A stretch of DNA of 64,000 bases from Zygotorulaspora mrakii (taxonomy: Eukaryota; Ascomycota; Saccharomycetes; Saccharomycetales; Saccharomycetaceae): contig NC_050719.1 of NCBI RefSeq assembly GCF_013402915.1, positions 1,612,001-1,676,000 on the forward strand, read 5' to 3'. Shown here one piece after another: positions 38,926 through 49,939 of the stretch (the first letter of the stretch is position 1; every line of letters begins with the position of its first letter). The translations under genes and the position numbers were made by a program. The notes under the pieces are model-generated. The model worked only from the letters and a program-made list of their open reading frames with translations, had not been told where the DNA came from and ran no database searches.

Positions 38926-39216
38926 ACAATTTCAAAATTTTTAGCGTAGTTTTGTAAATTTAAATCTTACTGTATAAATCTAATCGAATTTCCTATCTTT
39001 TCGTATTAAAAAGATGAGCTAGCTTTTTGGAGGTGGCACATTTTCACTCTTTTGAATATCTACGAGCTTCACGACTTTTTTTTGACGTTTTTTTTTTGGT
39101 TTTGCTGCGTTTTTCTTGTCGTACGTCAGTAATTATTATGTGGCACAAAATAATAAAGAATTAAAATCCAATCTTTTGTAGTTAAACATAAAATCACAGA
39201 ATACAGCTAGGATCAA

Positions 39217-40926
39217 ATGAGCTTTCTGTTGAGCAATATAAACATCAAAGATTGGGAAACGTTAGACAACCAACTCAAACATTCTAAATTTGAGTCCATT
39301 AAGAAGACGTTTCCAATCGTCACAAATTTATCGAAAAAAGATGATGAGCTTGCAAACTCGTCTCGAAAACGTAAATTCGGTAGCATTGATCCTTCAAGAT
39401 ACAGCATGAAGGAAAATTTGAACGAATTACTCTTCAAGGGAGCTTACGGGGATGTTTTAACCAATGACAGCGAAAGTGTCATGGAATTTTCACTTTTATC
39501 AGTTCCACCGACAAAACCGCAAAGGGACTGTGACATTCAATTATTCACACCTTGTGTCATCGGCAATGGTGAGTCGCTCAGTCTCAAAGAGATTAATGCG
39601 CATCTTGTGCTGCTCTTCTCAGAATATCGCGAGAGGAGGAAAGATGGACCTCTCTTCCTAAGCAATGTCGGTGGTTGTTTAATACCACAGACGGTAAAAA
39701 TCATGCAACTGTTAAGAAGATTTCGTCAAGAAACTGTTTGCAAAACCGATGCAACAAAATTTCTTCAATTGAGTATTGATATGTTTCAAGATATCTGGTT
39801 ACCCAATTTGGCCTCTTCGATAGCAGCTATCGGATCAGCAATGGATTTTTTACAGGAATATGAGGGACAATATAGCAAAATTGAAACGGTCAAATCCAGA
39901 GCGAAGGCAGAACATGAAGAAGACATTGAGAAGATAATTAATGCATGGTCCAAGTTAAATTATTTTCCAAAGATTTTATTGAGATCCCTTGTTTTCGACA
40001 TTCAGTCACACGTACTAACACAAGCGCAGTGTGGGGCTATAGCGAAGTATGAATTTACGAAAAAAATCATTGTCACAATGATACTAGAAATGAGTAAAAC
40101 GTTCACTAAGATCACCGAGATTATTTTCACGCTGGATATTCAAGAACTGTTCCCCAATAGTACCATGGAAGTTCTTATTGAAGCGTTTTTGGACTGTACT
40201 ATCGAGTGCAGGAACGGCGAAATCATGATCGGCATCGCGGAACTCCTGGAAAAATGGATTAGCTGTCAGCCAAAGTACGCAAAAGGGTACCACATATGGT
40301 GTGAAGGTATGCTTGTCAAGTACAACGTGCAGAGGGCAAGCGACAACAAGAGCGCCGGTACATCACCTAGGGAAAACAGCACCGATGACGTCACTGACGA
40401 ACAAGACCTAATGTTTAACCGGTGGGAAATAGGTATTCTATTCTTGCGAGATATACTCGAGTACACAGAACTGGAGCCACGAACCACCAATACTGATCCT
40501 GACAGTACCGGGTGGCTTACTGTTTTCCAAGACGATCTTGCTGATCAAGAGCAGGATACTGCAGGTACTAACGACGGACCAAATGAGGCCGAGCTGGCTA
40601 CTATCGCAAGTATTGATCCGCCTCAAACAAGAGTACAAGATCACCAGAGCAAAAGAGCTGCTCTAAGAGAATGGGCGCACAGAAGTAGAAAAAAAATAAG
40701 CCATAAGTATCACAGCATTGTCGGGGAAATCGAAAATAGAAGGCATGCTAAACGACAAAAGATCCTGATAACATCAGTGCGTTGTTACAATGTTACCAGT
40801 AGACCAAACGCTGTAACACCAGATAGCATGTATCACTTGCAGAGAGTAACACAAAAGCTGTACAAGAAAGAGCAAAGGGGTAAACGAAAGAGAGACGCAA
40901 TAAAGGTTATCTTCAGTATCAGCTAG
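39217..40926 (+). CDS. Unrecognised nuclear-type protein
   Basis: A 569-aa protein I cannot identify. It has no signal peptide or membrane helix. The N-terminus is hydrophilic with a basic patch SSRKRKFGSIDPSRY (residues 48-62). The middle (about 125-380) looks like an alpha-helical repeat domain (KIMQLLRRFRQETVCKTDATKFLQLSIDMFQDIWLPNLASSIAAIGSAMDFL; KYEFTKKIIVTMILEMSKTFTKITEIIFTLDIQELF). An acidic Asp/Glu-rich stretch follows, and the C-terminus is strongly basic with two likely nuclear signals (RSRKKISHK...RRHAKRQK and KKEQRGKRKRD). In S. cerevisiae the gene to the right of RPP0 is SPO77 (YLR341W), a sporulation gene, so this may be a diverged positional ortholog; the sequence alone does not prove it. 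Confidence 0.8.
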   Translation: MSFLLSNINIKDWETLDNQLKHSKFESIKKTFPIVTNLSKKDDELANSSRKRKFGSIDPSRYSMKENLNELLFKGAYGDVLTNDSESVMEFSLLSVPPTKPQRDCDIQLFTPCVIGNGESLSLKEINAHLVLLFSEYRERRKDGPLFLSNVGGCLIPQTVKIMQLLRRFRQETVCKTDATKFLQLSIDMFQDIWLPNLASSIAAIGSAMDFLQEYEGQYSKIETVKSRAKAEHEEDIEKIINAWSKLNYFPKILLRSLVFDIQSHVLTQAQCGAIAKYEFTKKIIVTMILEMSKTFTKITEIIFTLDIQELFPNSTMEVLIEAFLDCTIECRNGEIMIGIAELLEKWISCQPKYAKGYHIWCEGMLVKYNVQRASDNKSAGTSPRENSTDDVTDEQDLMFNRWEIGILFLRDILEYTELEPRTTNTDPDSTGWLTVFQDDLADQEQDTAGTNDGPNEAELATIASIDPPQTRVQDHQSKRAALREWAHRSRKKISHKYHSIVGEIENRRHAKRQKILITSVRCYNVTSRPNAVTPDSMYHLQRVTQKLYKKEQRGKRKRDAIKVIFSIS

Positions 40927-41512
40927 ATTACGTCGATTTGTCCTTGTTAATTCCTTTATTATTAATGTTCTTTTTAATTTATAATATTCATGACATTTCC
41001 ATCTCGATGCAATTAAGAATTCTTGGGACATCTCCCCCACTAAACTGTAAAACATCAAGGGCTCTTTTTCTCTTGCCCCACGCCCCACGCCTCCCGCCTC
41101 GCATCCCTTATATCTCTTCCACTATGACCTTATGCGCCATCCATTCCTGTATTCCCCTAGTGTTGATGGCCAAAGCGGGGTTCGCCCCTCACCCCTGAAT
41201 ACGCAGCGGAAATACGGATTCAAATGGCGAAAATGCCCGGTTTTCGCTCCAGTTGACATTTTGTGGACAAGGGCACGGAAATACAAACGGACAAATGCTA
41301 TTTGTCGTTTTGGCAGGACAATTGCAAGGATCTTCATCTCGACCTCATTCCTCATTGATATAAAAGACAGTTCTTCTATCTGAGTATGACAAGTGAAAGC
41401 AGCTGGAAGTACGGCGACATCTTTGGAAATTGAGGAAAGGTTTGTGTTGGTTCTAGGTTCGGTTTGTTATTTTAGTGTGTGCTAAGTCAAGAAAACGCAA
41501 TTACGATATTTA
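40927..41512. other. Promoter region of IMO32
   Basis: A 586-bp stretch with a C-rich motif repeated in tandem, GCCCCACGCCCCACG, near 41076-41090, and a GC-richer patch to about 41290. No gene supported. Confidence 0.35.
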
Positions 41513-42706
41513 ATGAACAGAGAGGCGTTATCGACAGCCCACAACAAGTTACGCAGTTCAATTTTCAATTTCAGGAGTGGAGGATTATCCGCACATATCG
41601 CTCAGAAAAATATTATCACCCGCTATAATGTCGAGACACGTCGTCACTATAGCTGGCGGAATCAGGTGATGCTGTTTTCGTCAGAAACAGCCGCCAAGAA
41701 ACCAGCCACAGGCCCATTGTTCGATCACCACAACAATACGTTTAGAAGCACCACAAGCCAAGGAAAGTATGGGTCCACGGAAGTGCTGAATGGTGAGTTA
41801 ATTTCGGATACCATACCTTCGGTTCCCTTGACATACGATTTGCTGAACGAGCACAGTTGCCAATTTGTCTCGGAAAAGTCTCCTGTGGTCATCTTGCATG
41901 GTCTTTTCGGCAATAAATTGAACAACCGGAGTATTGGCAGAGAGCTCAATGAGCTGTTGGCCAGAGACGTGTACTTGCCGGATTTGAGGAACCATGGCGG
42001 ATCGCCCCACATTGGCAGACACGATTACATTTCGATGGCATTGGACGTGGAGAGGTTCATCCAAGAGGTCGTCATGAAGGCCCCTGGTGCAAAGAAACCC
42101 ATAATCATCGGCCACTCCATGGGCGCGAAAGCTGCGATGAGCGTTGTGCTAAGGAAACCCGATCTGTGCTCTATGCTCGTCAGCATTGACAACGCCCCCG
42201 TTGCAACGCCACCGCTAAACGCCTTCCCACGCTATACGAAGAAGCTGCTACAGATAATCAACGAGCCACAGATCGAAACAGTGAAGCAGGTCGACGACGC
42301 GCTCAAGGACGTCGAGGACAGTCCTGTCGTACGGCAATTTCTCATCACGGTTCTGCAGAGAAGCAAGAACAAGGACACCGGTAAGTGGGGATTCACTTCG
42401 AAGATACCATTGGGAATTCTGAATGACGCCATCGTCAAGGGAAATGTGTCGAACTGGGAGTTCAACCCCTGGGTGCACAGATACTGCGGCCCTGCCTTAT
42501 TTATCAGGGGTACGAAATCGCACTACGTTGCCGATGAACATTTGCCCGACGTCGCCAATTTTTTCCCAAACTTTGAAGTCAGAGATATCGATGCAGGTCA
42601 TTGGGTCAACTCTGAAAAGCCAAAGGAGTGTGTCCGTGACATTGTTGAATTTGTCGAGAGACACGAGGACGAGCTAGTTTCCCCATCGTTCAGGTTCCAA
42701 GGTTGA
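41513..42706 (+). CDS. IMO32: Mitochondrial alpha/beta hydrolase Imo32
   Basis: A 397-aa serine hydrolase (ABHD11-like), a mitochondrial protein cleaved by the intermediate peptidase Oct1 in yeast. The first about 60 residues are basic and Ser-rich, a likely presequence. The hydrolase fold shows the oxyanion motif VVILHGLFGN (125-134), nucleophile Ser202 in GHSMGAK, and catalytic His363 in DAGHWVNSEKP. It is longer than the 342-aa yeast protein, mainly at the N-terminus. In S. cerevisiae the NAG1 gene lies antisense within it; here the antisense strand has only short overlapping frames. Confidence 0.93.
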   Translation: MNREALSTAHNKLRSSIFNFRSGGLSAHIAQKNIITRYNVETRRHYSWRNQVMLFSSETAAKKPATGPLFDHHNNTFRSTTSQGKYGSTEVLNGELISDTIPSVPLTYDLLNEHSCQFVSEKSPVVILHGLFGNKLNNRSIGRELNELLARDVYLPDLRNHGGSPHIGRHDYISMALDVERFIQEVVMKAPGAKKPIIIGHSMGAKAAMSVVLRKPDLCSMLVSIDNAPVATPPLNAFPRYTKKLLQIINEPQIETVKQVDDALKDVEDSPVVRQFLITVLQRSKNKDTGKWGFTSKIPLGILNDAIVKGNVSNWEFNPWVHRYCGPALFIRGTKSHYVADEHLPDVANFFPNFEVRDIDAGHWVNSEKPKECVRDIVEFVERHEDELVSPSFRFQG

Positions 42707-43962
42707 GCCTCCCCAGGCGAGCCCCGTAGGCGAGCTTCCTGGGCTATATATAAGCGTATACATGTGACCTCGTTAAATGCTATGTTTTTTTATTGTGCTA
42801 CGAACTCTGTCTGATCTCTCGCTCTGGGTGCGGCAGAGCATTGCGAGATCTGCCACAGCGAGTACGGGACCTGAGCGTCGTAAACGATGACTCCACCATA
42901 GCATAGCTATCTACGACAACGCGAGGACCGCGTCTCATAAAGCCAAGATATTTGAAGGCGTTTCGCCAGCTCATGCCAGCTCATGCCAGCCAAGCCCGCA
43001 TGCGGCCAACTGCATACGTACCACTTCTATTTCCGCTTATCCGGACCGCTAGTTCCGCGGACGCGTAAAACAACGCGTCGACTCGACGCGTCAACGCGGT
43101 CACTCGCGACGTGTCGCGAAAAGAAGACCCCCGCGCCTGCTGAGCCCCCTCGAACGCGTAAACGCGTCCCAGATCCACCCAGAAACCCGACCTCAACACG
43201 ACGCGCGCCACCAGCCAGATCCAAAAAAAGAATGGAAAATTTTTTCGCAGTTTCGTCGAAACAGAACATTTCTATGTTTGGAAACATTTCTCTACCCAAA
43301 GAAACCGGCGTTTCTTTTAGATCATGAAACTTCTATTCTTGTCACTAGGAATCACTGAAAAGTAATTGGCAAAGAGGTCGTTGTGCACAGGTTAAAGCAC
43401 TAATTACCATGTATCAGCTTGTGTTAACAGTATTTAGCAGGGTATTGAAAGCAGTTAGCGGATGCGCAGTTCAAAAATACCTTTTTTTTCTTATTTTTCG
43501 TATCTATTCTGTTATTCATCCAGTGCATTAGTACATTTTTGGCGAATATAGTTTTGATTTGGATCAGGAAAGAGAAAAAAAAAAGCGAGAGGGAGAAAGC
43601 GCTACATACCGGGAAAATATATATCATTTGTGAAATATTCTGTTTTACTTTTAACTGGGATCAGAATTCACATTTTAATTCAATTTTATTTCTAGTTTAG
43701 CTCAAGGTAGAGTGCGTTCTTGTTATTAGACTCCTCTGCTGCTCAGTTAAGTAGAGTTGATAGTTCTTCTTTCTAAGTGGAAACACCCGGCTCCCGCGAA
43801 TAAGCTAATTAGACTAGGCCGCTCAAGACTTGGCAGAATAGTGCTTTTTGAGAAGTAGAAGGAGAAGCAGAAATAACCAAACGATCGCTTTTTTCTATAT
43901 AGTAGCAGGAGTGTTTGTGTTTCAGAGCTGGTAAGGAGTAGTACGGACACAAGAGAATAGAG
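42707..43962. other. Long FKS1 promoter and 5' leader region
   Basis: A 1256-bp spacer between IMO32 and FKS1. The middle (about 43010-43220) is GC-rich and dense in CGCG words, including a cluster of MCB elements and one SCB. Downstream, about 43330-43960 is AT-rich with poly-T/poly-A runs and is probably the core promoter and 5' leader. No gene is supported. Confidence 0.6.
43061..43167. promoter_or_regulatory. MCB/SCB cluster upstream of FKS1
   Basis: Five perfect MluI cell-cycle boxes ACGCGT occur at 43061-43066, 43073-43078, 43086-43091, 43154-43159 and 43162-43167, with one SCB core CGCGAAA at 43115-43121. MBF and SBF bind these in late G1. S. cerevisiae FKS1 is G1-regulated, so this cluster, about 800-900 bp upstream of the ATG, is probably its control element. 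Confidence 0.8.
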
Positions 43963-46900
43963 ATGTCGTATAACGGTCATCCAAGTGGCAATCAGCAGCC
44001 GAGCGCTGGTGGTTATCAAGATGATCCCAACCAAATGTACGATCAGTACGGGCAACCGATGTATGCTGACGAGGGTTACTACGACCCAAATGCAGCACCG
44101 GGCACCGAGCCATACGCGCAGGGCAATATGCAAGACCCATACGACCCTGAACAGATGGATTATTCCGCGTCTGGCACAGGCGGGTATTACGACCAGCCTC
44201 GCGGTCCCGGTCAAAACCAGAACCCTGAGAATTTCTCAGACTTTAGCAGCTACGGTCCACCAGGCACGCCCGGATATGATTCATATGCCGGTAATGGTCA
44301 GTATACACCATCACAAATGAGCTATGGTGAGCCCAGATCCTCCGGTGCCTCGACGCCAATTTATGGTGGCGAAGGTTACGATCCAGCAGCTATTGCGATG
44401 CCTTTACCAAACGAGCCGTACCCTGCTTGGACCGCCGACAACCAGTCACCAGTCACCATTGAACAAATTGAAGATGTTTTCATTGACCTAACAAACAAAT
44501 TTGGTTTCCAGAGAGATTCGATGAGAAATATGTTCGATCATTTCATGACATTGCTCGATTCGAGAGCCTCCAGAATGTCACCGGATCAAGCTTTGTTGTC
44601 TGTTCATGCTGATTATATCGGTGGCGACTCAGCAAATTTCAAAAAATGGTACTTTGCAGCTCAACTAGATATGGATGACTCTGTTGGCTTCAACAACATG
44701 AACCTAGGTAAACTCTCTAGAAAGGCAAGAAAGGCCAAAAAGAAAAACAAGAAGGCAATGGAAGAGGCTTCCCCGGAAGATACGGAAGCAACTTTGCAAC
44801 AATTAGAGGGTGATAATTCACTAGAAGCGGCTGAGTTCAAATGGAAGGCCACCATGAATAAAATGAGCCCAATTGAAAAAGTCCGTCAAGTTGCTTTATA
44901 TATGCTTTGTTGGGGTGAAGCCAATCAAGTTAGATTCACTTCTGAATGTCTTTGTTTCATCGTTAAATGTGCAATGGATTATCTCGAATCACCATTATGT
45001 CAACAAAGAGTTGAACCAATGCCAGAGGGTGATTTTCTAAACAGAGTCATTACACCACTGTATCGTTTCATCAGACACCAAGTTTATGAGATAGTAAACG
45101 GTCGTTTTGTCAAACGTGAAAAGGATCACAATAAAGTTATTGGATATGATGATGTAAATCAACTATTTTGGTACCCGGAGGGTATTTCAAGAATTGTTTT
45201 CGACGATAGTACTAAATTGATTGACATACCAAAAGAAGAGCGTTATTTGAGATTAGGTGAGGTTGCCTGGAATGATGTTTTCTTCAAGACTTTCAAAGAA
45301 ACTCGTACTTGGTTACATTTAGTTACAAATTTCAATCGTATTTGGGTTATTCATGCTACTGTCTATTGGATGTACGCAGCTTTCAATGCTCCCACTCTTT
45401 ACACGCGTAACTATCAACAGTTGGTTAATAATCAACCGTTAGCTGCATATAGATGGGCATCATGCGCTTTGGCTGGTTCGTTAGCATGTATAATTCAATT
45501 ATTCGCTACAATTTGTGAGTGGTCTTTTGTTCCAAGAAAATGGGCCGGTGCCCAACATCTATCCCGTAGATTCGCATTTATTTGTTTATTACTGGGTGTT
45601 AATTTGGGTCCAATAATTTTCGTTTTCGCATACGATCCGATTGATGTTCAATCTACTGCTGCTCATGCTGTTGCTGCTGTCACATTCTTTATCGCTATAG
45701 GGACAATGATTTTCTTTTCGATTATGCCGTTAGGTGGTTTGTTTACTTCATACATGCAAAAATCAAGCAGACGCTATATCGCTTCACAAACTTTTACTGC
45801 TTCATTCGCCCCGTTGAAAGGTCTTGATATGTGGTTATCATATTTGGTTTGGGTTACAGTTTTTGCTGCTAAATACGCCGAGTCTTATTTCTTTTTGATT
45901 CTTTCCATTAGAGATCCAATTAGAATATTGTCAACTATGACCATGAGATGTACTGGTGAAGTTTGGTGGCACGCAAAACTTTGTAGACAACAACCAAAGA
46001 TTGTCTTGGGTTTGATAATTGCTACTGATTTTATTCTGTTCTTTTTGGATACTTTCTTATGGTATATTGTCGTCAGTACCGTTTTCTCGGTTGGTAAGTC
46101 TTTCTGGCTAGGTATTTCTATCCTAACACCATGGAGAAATATATTCAGTAGATTACCAAAGAGAATTTACTCGAAGATTTTGGCTACGTCTGATATGGAG
46201 ATTAAATATAAACCAAAAGTCCTTATATCTCAAGTTTGGAATGCTATTGTGATTTCAATGTACAGAGAGCATTTATTGGCCATTGATCATGTTCAAAAAT
46301 TATTGTATCATCAAGTTCCGTCTGAAATTGAGGGCAAACGTACTTTAAGAGCTCCAACATTTTTTGTCTCCCAAGATGATAATAACTTTGAGACCGAGTT
46401 TTTTCCAAAGGATTCAGAAGCTGAGCGTCGTATTTCATTTTTCGCACAATCTTTGTCCACTCCAATCCCTGAACCATTACCGGTTGATAACATGCCAACT
46501 TTCACCGTTTTAACTCCCCACTATTCTGAAAGAATCTTATTGTCTTTGAGAGAAATTATTCGTGAGGATGATCAATTCTCTAGAGTTACTTTATTGGAGT
46601 ATTTAAAGCAATTACATCCTGTTGAATGGGAATGTTTTGTCAAGGATACTAAAATTTTAGCCGAGGAAACTGCCGCTTTCGAGGGTGCTGGTGAAGGTGA
46701 AGATAAAGAGGATGCTCTCAAGTCTAAGATTGATGATTTACCGTTTTACTGTATTGGTTTTAAATCTGCTGCTCCCGAATACACCTTGCGTACTCGTATC
46801 TGGGCCTCCTTGAGATCTCAAACCTTGTATCGTACTGTCTCGGGGTTCATGAATTATTCAAGAGCTATCAAGTTATTGTATCGTGTTGAGAATCCTGAAA

Positions 46901-49608
46901 TTGTTCAAATGTTTGGTGGAAATGCCGAAGGTTTAGAAAGGGAATTAGAAAAAATGGCTAGAAGGAAGTTTAAATTTTTGGTGTCTATGCAAAGACTGGC
47001 CAAATTCAAACCTCACGAATTAGAGAATGCTGAGTTTTTACTCAGAGCGTATCCAGACCTACAAATTGCTTACCTAGATGAAGAGCCTCCATTGAACGAA
47101 AACGAGGAACCAAGAATTTACTCTGCTTTAATAGATGGTCACTGTGAACTATTAGAAAATGGCCGTAGACGTCCTAAATTCAGAGTTCAATTATCTGGTA
47201 ATCCAATTTTAGGTGATGGTAAATCTGATAATCAAAATCATGCTTTGATTTTTTACAGAGGTGAGTATATTCAACTGATTGATGCAAATCAAGATAATTA
47301 CTTGGAAGAATGTTTGAAGATCAGATCTGTGTTGGGTGAATTTGAAGAACTGAATATTGAACAAATTAATCCTTATGCTCCAGGTCTAAAACACGAAGAA
47401 CAAAAAGCCAATCATCCAGTTGCCATTGTTGGTGCCAGAGAATATATTTTCTCTGAAAACTCTGGTGTGCTAGGTGACGTTGCTGCTGGTAAAGAACAAA
47501 CTTTTGGTACACTTTTCGCCCGTACTTTAGCACAAATTGGTGGTAAGTTACATTATGGTCATCCTGATTTTATTAATGCAACTTATATGACAACAAGAGG
47601 TGGTGTTTCGAAGGCCCAAAAGGGTTTACATTTGAATGAAGATATTTATGCTGGTATGAATGCTATTCTACGTGGTGGTCGTATCAAACACTGTGAATAT
47701 TATCAATGTGGTAAAGGTAGAGATTTAGGTTTTGGTACAATTTTGAATTTCAATACCAAGATTGGTGCAGGTATGGGAGAACAAATGTTGTCTCGTGAAT
47801 ATTACTATTTAGGTACCCAGTTACCTATTGACCGTTTTCTTTCATTTTATTATGCTCATCCGGGTTTCCACTTGAACAATTTATTCATTCAGTTATCCCT
47901 GCAGTTGTTCATGCTTACATTAGTAAACTTGAACTCTCTAGCACATGAGTCTGAAATTTGTATCTACTACAGAAGCAAGTTGCCAACCGAAGTTTTTTTT
48001 CCAATTGGTTGCTACAATCTGGAACCTGTTATTGACTGGGTTAGACGTTACACTTTGTCTATTTTCATTGTCTTCTTTATCGCATTTATCCCAATCGTTG
48101 TCCAGGAACTTATTGAACGTGGTCTATGGAAGGCAACCCAAAGATTTTTCCGTCACCTACTCTCTTTATCTCCACTATTTGAAGTTTTTGCAGGTCAAAT
48201 ATACTCTGCTGCCTTATTAAGCGATATGAGTGTTGGTGGCGCTCGTTATATTTCCACCGGTCGTGGCTTCGCTACTGCTCGTATTCCATTCTCAATTTTA
48301 TATTCTAGATTTGCAGGTTCTGCAATCTATATGGGTTCCAGGTCTATGTTAATGTTGCTATTCGCAACGATCTCACATTGGCAGGCGCCTTTATTGTGGT
48401 TTTGGGCTTCTTTGTCTTCATTGATGTTCTCGCCATTTATTTTCAATCCTCATCAGTTCGCATGGCAAGATTTTTTCCTAGATTATAGAGATTATATCAG
48501 ATGGTTATCAAGAGGTAACAACAAATATCACAGAAATTCTTGGATTGGGTACGTTAGAATGTCTAGATCCCGTGTTACTGGTTTCAAGCGTAAACTTGTT
48601 GGTGATGAATCAGAAAAAGCTGCTGGTGATGCTGCCAGAGCTCACAAAACTAACTTGATTTTCTCTGATCTATTCCCATGTATTGTTTATGCGGCTGGTT
48701 GCTTTGTGGCATTTACCTTTATAAATGCACAGACCGGTGTTAGAACAGGTGATGATGATACCGTTAACTCAGCTCTTCGTGTCATAATATGCACTTTGGG
48801 TCCTATTGTCATCAATCTAGGTGTGCTATTCTTCTGTATGGGTATGGCTTGTTGCTCTGGGCCTTTGTTTGGATTGTGCTGTAAGAAGACGGGTTCTGTC
48901 ATGGCTGGAATCGCACATGGTATTGCAGTGGTAATTCATATCGCATTTTTCATTGTCATGTGGGTACTGGAAGGTTTTCACTTCGCCAGAATGTTGTTGG
49001 GTGTTGTTACATGTATTCAATGTCAAAGAGTAGTTTTCCAAGTGATTACTATCTTCATGTTGACAAGGGAATTCAAGAACGATCATTCCAATACTGCATT
49101 CTGGACCGGCAAATGGTACGGTTCAGGTCTAGGTTACATGGCTTGGACTCAACCATCAAGAGAGCTGGCTGCAAAGGTCGTGGAACTATCGGAGTTTGCT
49201 GCAGACTTTATCTTAGGCCATATATTGCTGTTCTGTCAACTACCCTTACTTTGTATCCCTAACATTGATAAATACCACTCCATTATGTTGTTCTGGTTGA
49301 AGCCATCTCGTCAAATACGCCCACCAATTTATTCTTTGAAACAAACAAGATTGCGCAAACGTATGGTCAAGAAATATAGTGCGTTATATTTTATTATATT
49401 GCTGGTCTTCGCTGCTTGCATTGTGGGTCCTGCTGTTGCATCAAGCCGTGTACCCTCAAACATTGGTTCCACATTAACGGGCACATTCCGTAATTTGGTA
49501 CAACCTAGAAACAGAAGCAATAACGATACGGGCAGTCAAATGTCTACTTACAGGAGTCATTATTACACCTCAGCACCATCAATGAGGACTTGGTCAACAA
49601 TCAAGTAG
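43963..49608 (+). CDS. FKS1: 1,3-beta-glucan synthase catalytic subunit
   Basis: An 1881-aa plasma-membrane glycosyltransferase (family GT48) that makes cell-wall beta-1,3-glucan from UDP-glucose with Rho1 as activator; it is the target of echinocandins. It has a Gly/Gln/Tyr-rich cytosolic N-terminus (to about residue 150), the FKS1 domain 1, a first set of membrane segments from about 455 ([21 protein letters not shown]), a large cytosolic catalytic domain from about 720 to 1340 containing [24 protein letters not shown] and [33 protein letters not shown], and a second set of segments to the C-terminus. This one gene stands for the duplicated pair FKS1/GSC2 of S. cerevisiae (1876 and 1895 aa). 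Confidence 0.98.
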   Translation: MSYNGHPSGNQQPSAGGYQDDPNQMYDQYGQPMYADEGYYDPNAAPGTEPYAQGNMQDPYDPEQMDYSASGTGGYYDQPRGPGQNQNPENFSDFSSYGPPGTPGYDSYAGNGQYTPSQMSYGEPRSSGASTPIYGGEGYDPAAIAMPLPNEPYPAWTADNQSPVTIEQIEDVFIDLTNKFGFQRDSMRNMFDHFMTLLDSRASRMSPDQALLSVHADYIGGDSANFKKWYFAAQLDMDDSVGFNNMNLGKLSRKARKAKKKNKKAMEEASPEDTEATLQQLEGDNSLEAAEFKWKATMNKMSPIEKVRQVALYMLCWGEANQVRFTSECLCFIVKCAMDYLESPLCQQRVEPMPEGDFLNRVITPLYRFIRHQVYEIVNGRFVKREKDHNKVIGYDDVNQLFWYPEGISRIVFDDSTKLIDIPKEERYLRLGEVAWNDVFFKTFKETRTWLHLVTNFNRIWVIHATVYWMYAAFNAPTLYTRNYQQLVNNQPLAAYRWASCALAGSLACIIQLFATICEWSFVPRKWAGAQHLSRRFAFICLLLGVNLGPIIFVFAYDPIDVQSTAAHAVAAVTFFIAIGTMIFFSIMPLGGLFTSYMQKSSRRYIASQTFTASFAPLKGLDMWLSYLVWVTVFAAKYAESYFFLILSIRDPIRILSTMTMRCTGEVWWHAKLCRQQPKIVLGLIIATDFILFFLDTFLWYIVVSTVFSVGKSFWLGISILTPWRNIFSRLPKRIYSKILATSDMEIKYKPKVLISQVWNAIVISMYREHLLAIDHVQKLLYHQVPSEIEGKRTLRAPTFFVSQDDNNFETEFFPKDSEAERRISFFAQSLSTPIPEPLPVDNMPTFTVLTPHYSERILLSLREIIREDDQFSRVTLLEYLKQLHPVEWECFVKDTKILAEETAAFEGAGEGEDKEDALKSKIDDLPFYCIGFKSAAPEYTLRTRIWASLRSQTLYRTVSGFMNYSRAIKLLYRVENPEIVQMFGGNAEGLERELEKMARRKFKFLVSMQRLAKFKPHELENAEFLLRAYPDLQIAYLDEEPPLNENEEPRIYSALIDGHCELLENGRRRPKFRVQLSGNPILGDGKSDNQNHALIFYRGEYIQLIDANQDNYLEECLKIRSVLGEFEELNIEQINPYAPGLKHEEQKANHPVAIVGAREYIFSENSGVLGDVAAGKEQTFGTLFARTLAQIGGKLHYGHPDFINATYMTTRGGVSKAQKGLHLNEDIYAGMNAILRGGRIKHCEYYQCGKGRDLGFGTILNFNTKIGAGMGEQMLSREYYYLGTQLPIDRFLSFYYAHPGFHLNNLFIQLSLQLFMLTLVNLNSLAHESEICIYYRSKLPTEVFFPIGCYNLEPVIDWVRRYTLSIFIVFFIAFIPIVVQELIERGLWKATQRFFRHLLSLSPLFEVFAGQIYSAALLSDMSVGGARYISTGRGFATARIPFSILYSRFAGSAIYMGSRSMLMLLFATISHWQAPLLWFWASLSSLMFSPFIFNPHQFAWQDFFLDYRDYIRWLSRGNNKYHRNSWIGYVRMSRSRVTGFKRKLVGDESEKAAGDAARAHKTNLIFSDLFPCIVYAAGCFVAFTFINAQTGVRTGDDDTVNSALRVIICTLGPIVINLGVLFFCMGMACCSGPLFGLCCKKTGSVMAGIAHGIAVVIHIAFFIVMWVLEGFHFARMLLGVVTCIQCQRVVFQVITIFMLTREFKNDHSNTAFWTGKWYGSGLGYMAWTQPSRELAAKVVELSEFAADFILGHILLFCQLPLLCIPNIDKYHSIMLFWLKPSRQIRPPIYSLKQTRLRKRMVKKYSALYFIILLVFAACIVGPAVASSRVPSNIGSTLTGTFRNLVQPRNRSNNDTGSQMSTYRSHYYTSAPSMRTWSTIK

Positions 49609-49939
49609 AGAAGAGCTCACATGAGCATAAATGTTTCCTCAATTAAAACTTCCGTGTGAAGAATTGGACAATATGGTTAGCAGTCTCGGATATTAAATCC
49701 TTTTATATAAAACTATTCTTTATTTTATGATTAAACTCCAGGATTTTATGTATTTTAGTTAACAAAAACGTTCCACCGTTCAGTTCGTGTTTTTTTGTAA
49801 GATAAAGTGCGTGTGCAAAGTGCATGGTCTTTTCTTGTGACACACTCTTTCGCGCCACAAAAGATTTCACAACTGATTTTACCAGTAGAATGAAAATGCC
49901 AAATTGAAATAGGTATAGTGAAGAATTATACCTTTCGGG
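49609..49939. other. FKS1-GAS2 spacer
   Basis: A 331-bp AT-rich spacer holding the FKS1 3'UTR and the GAS2 promoter. No extra gene seen. Confidence 0.35.

Noticed and set aside
40566..40572. TACTAAC word inside the unknown gene at 39217-40926
   Set aside because: The frame is open throughout, so no intron is needed; the word falls in coding sequence by chance.
42983..43327. 114-codon frame in the FKS1 upstream region
   Set aside because: It lies across the CGCG-rich MCB cluster; its Arg/Pro/Thr-rich composition reflects base content rather than a protein family.
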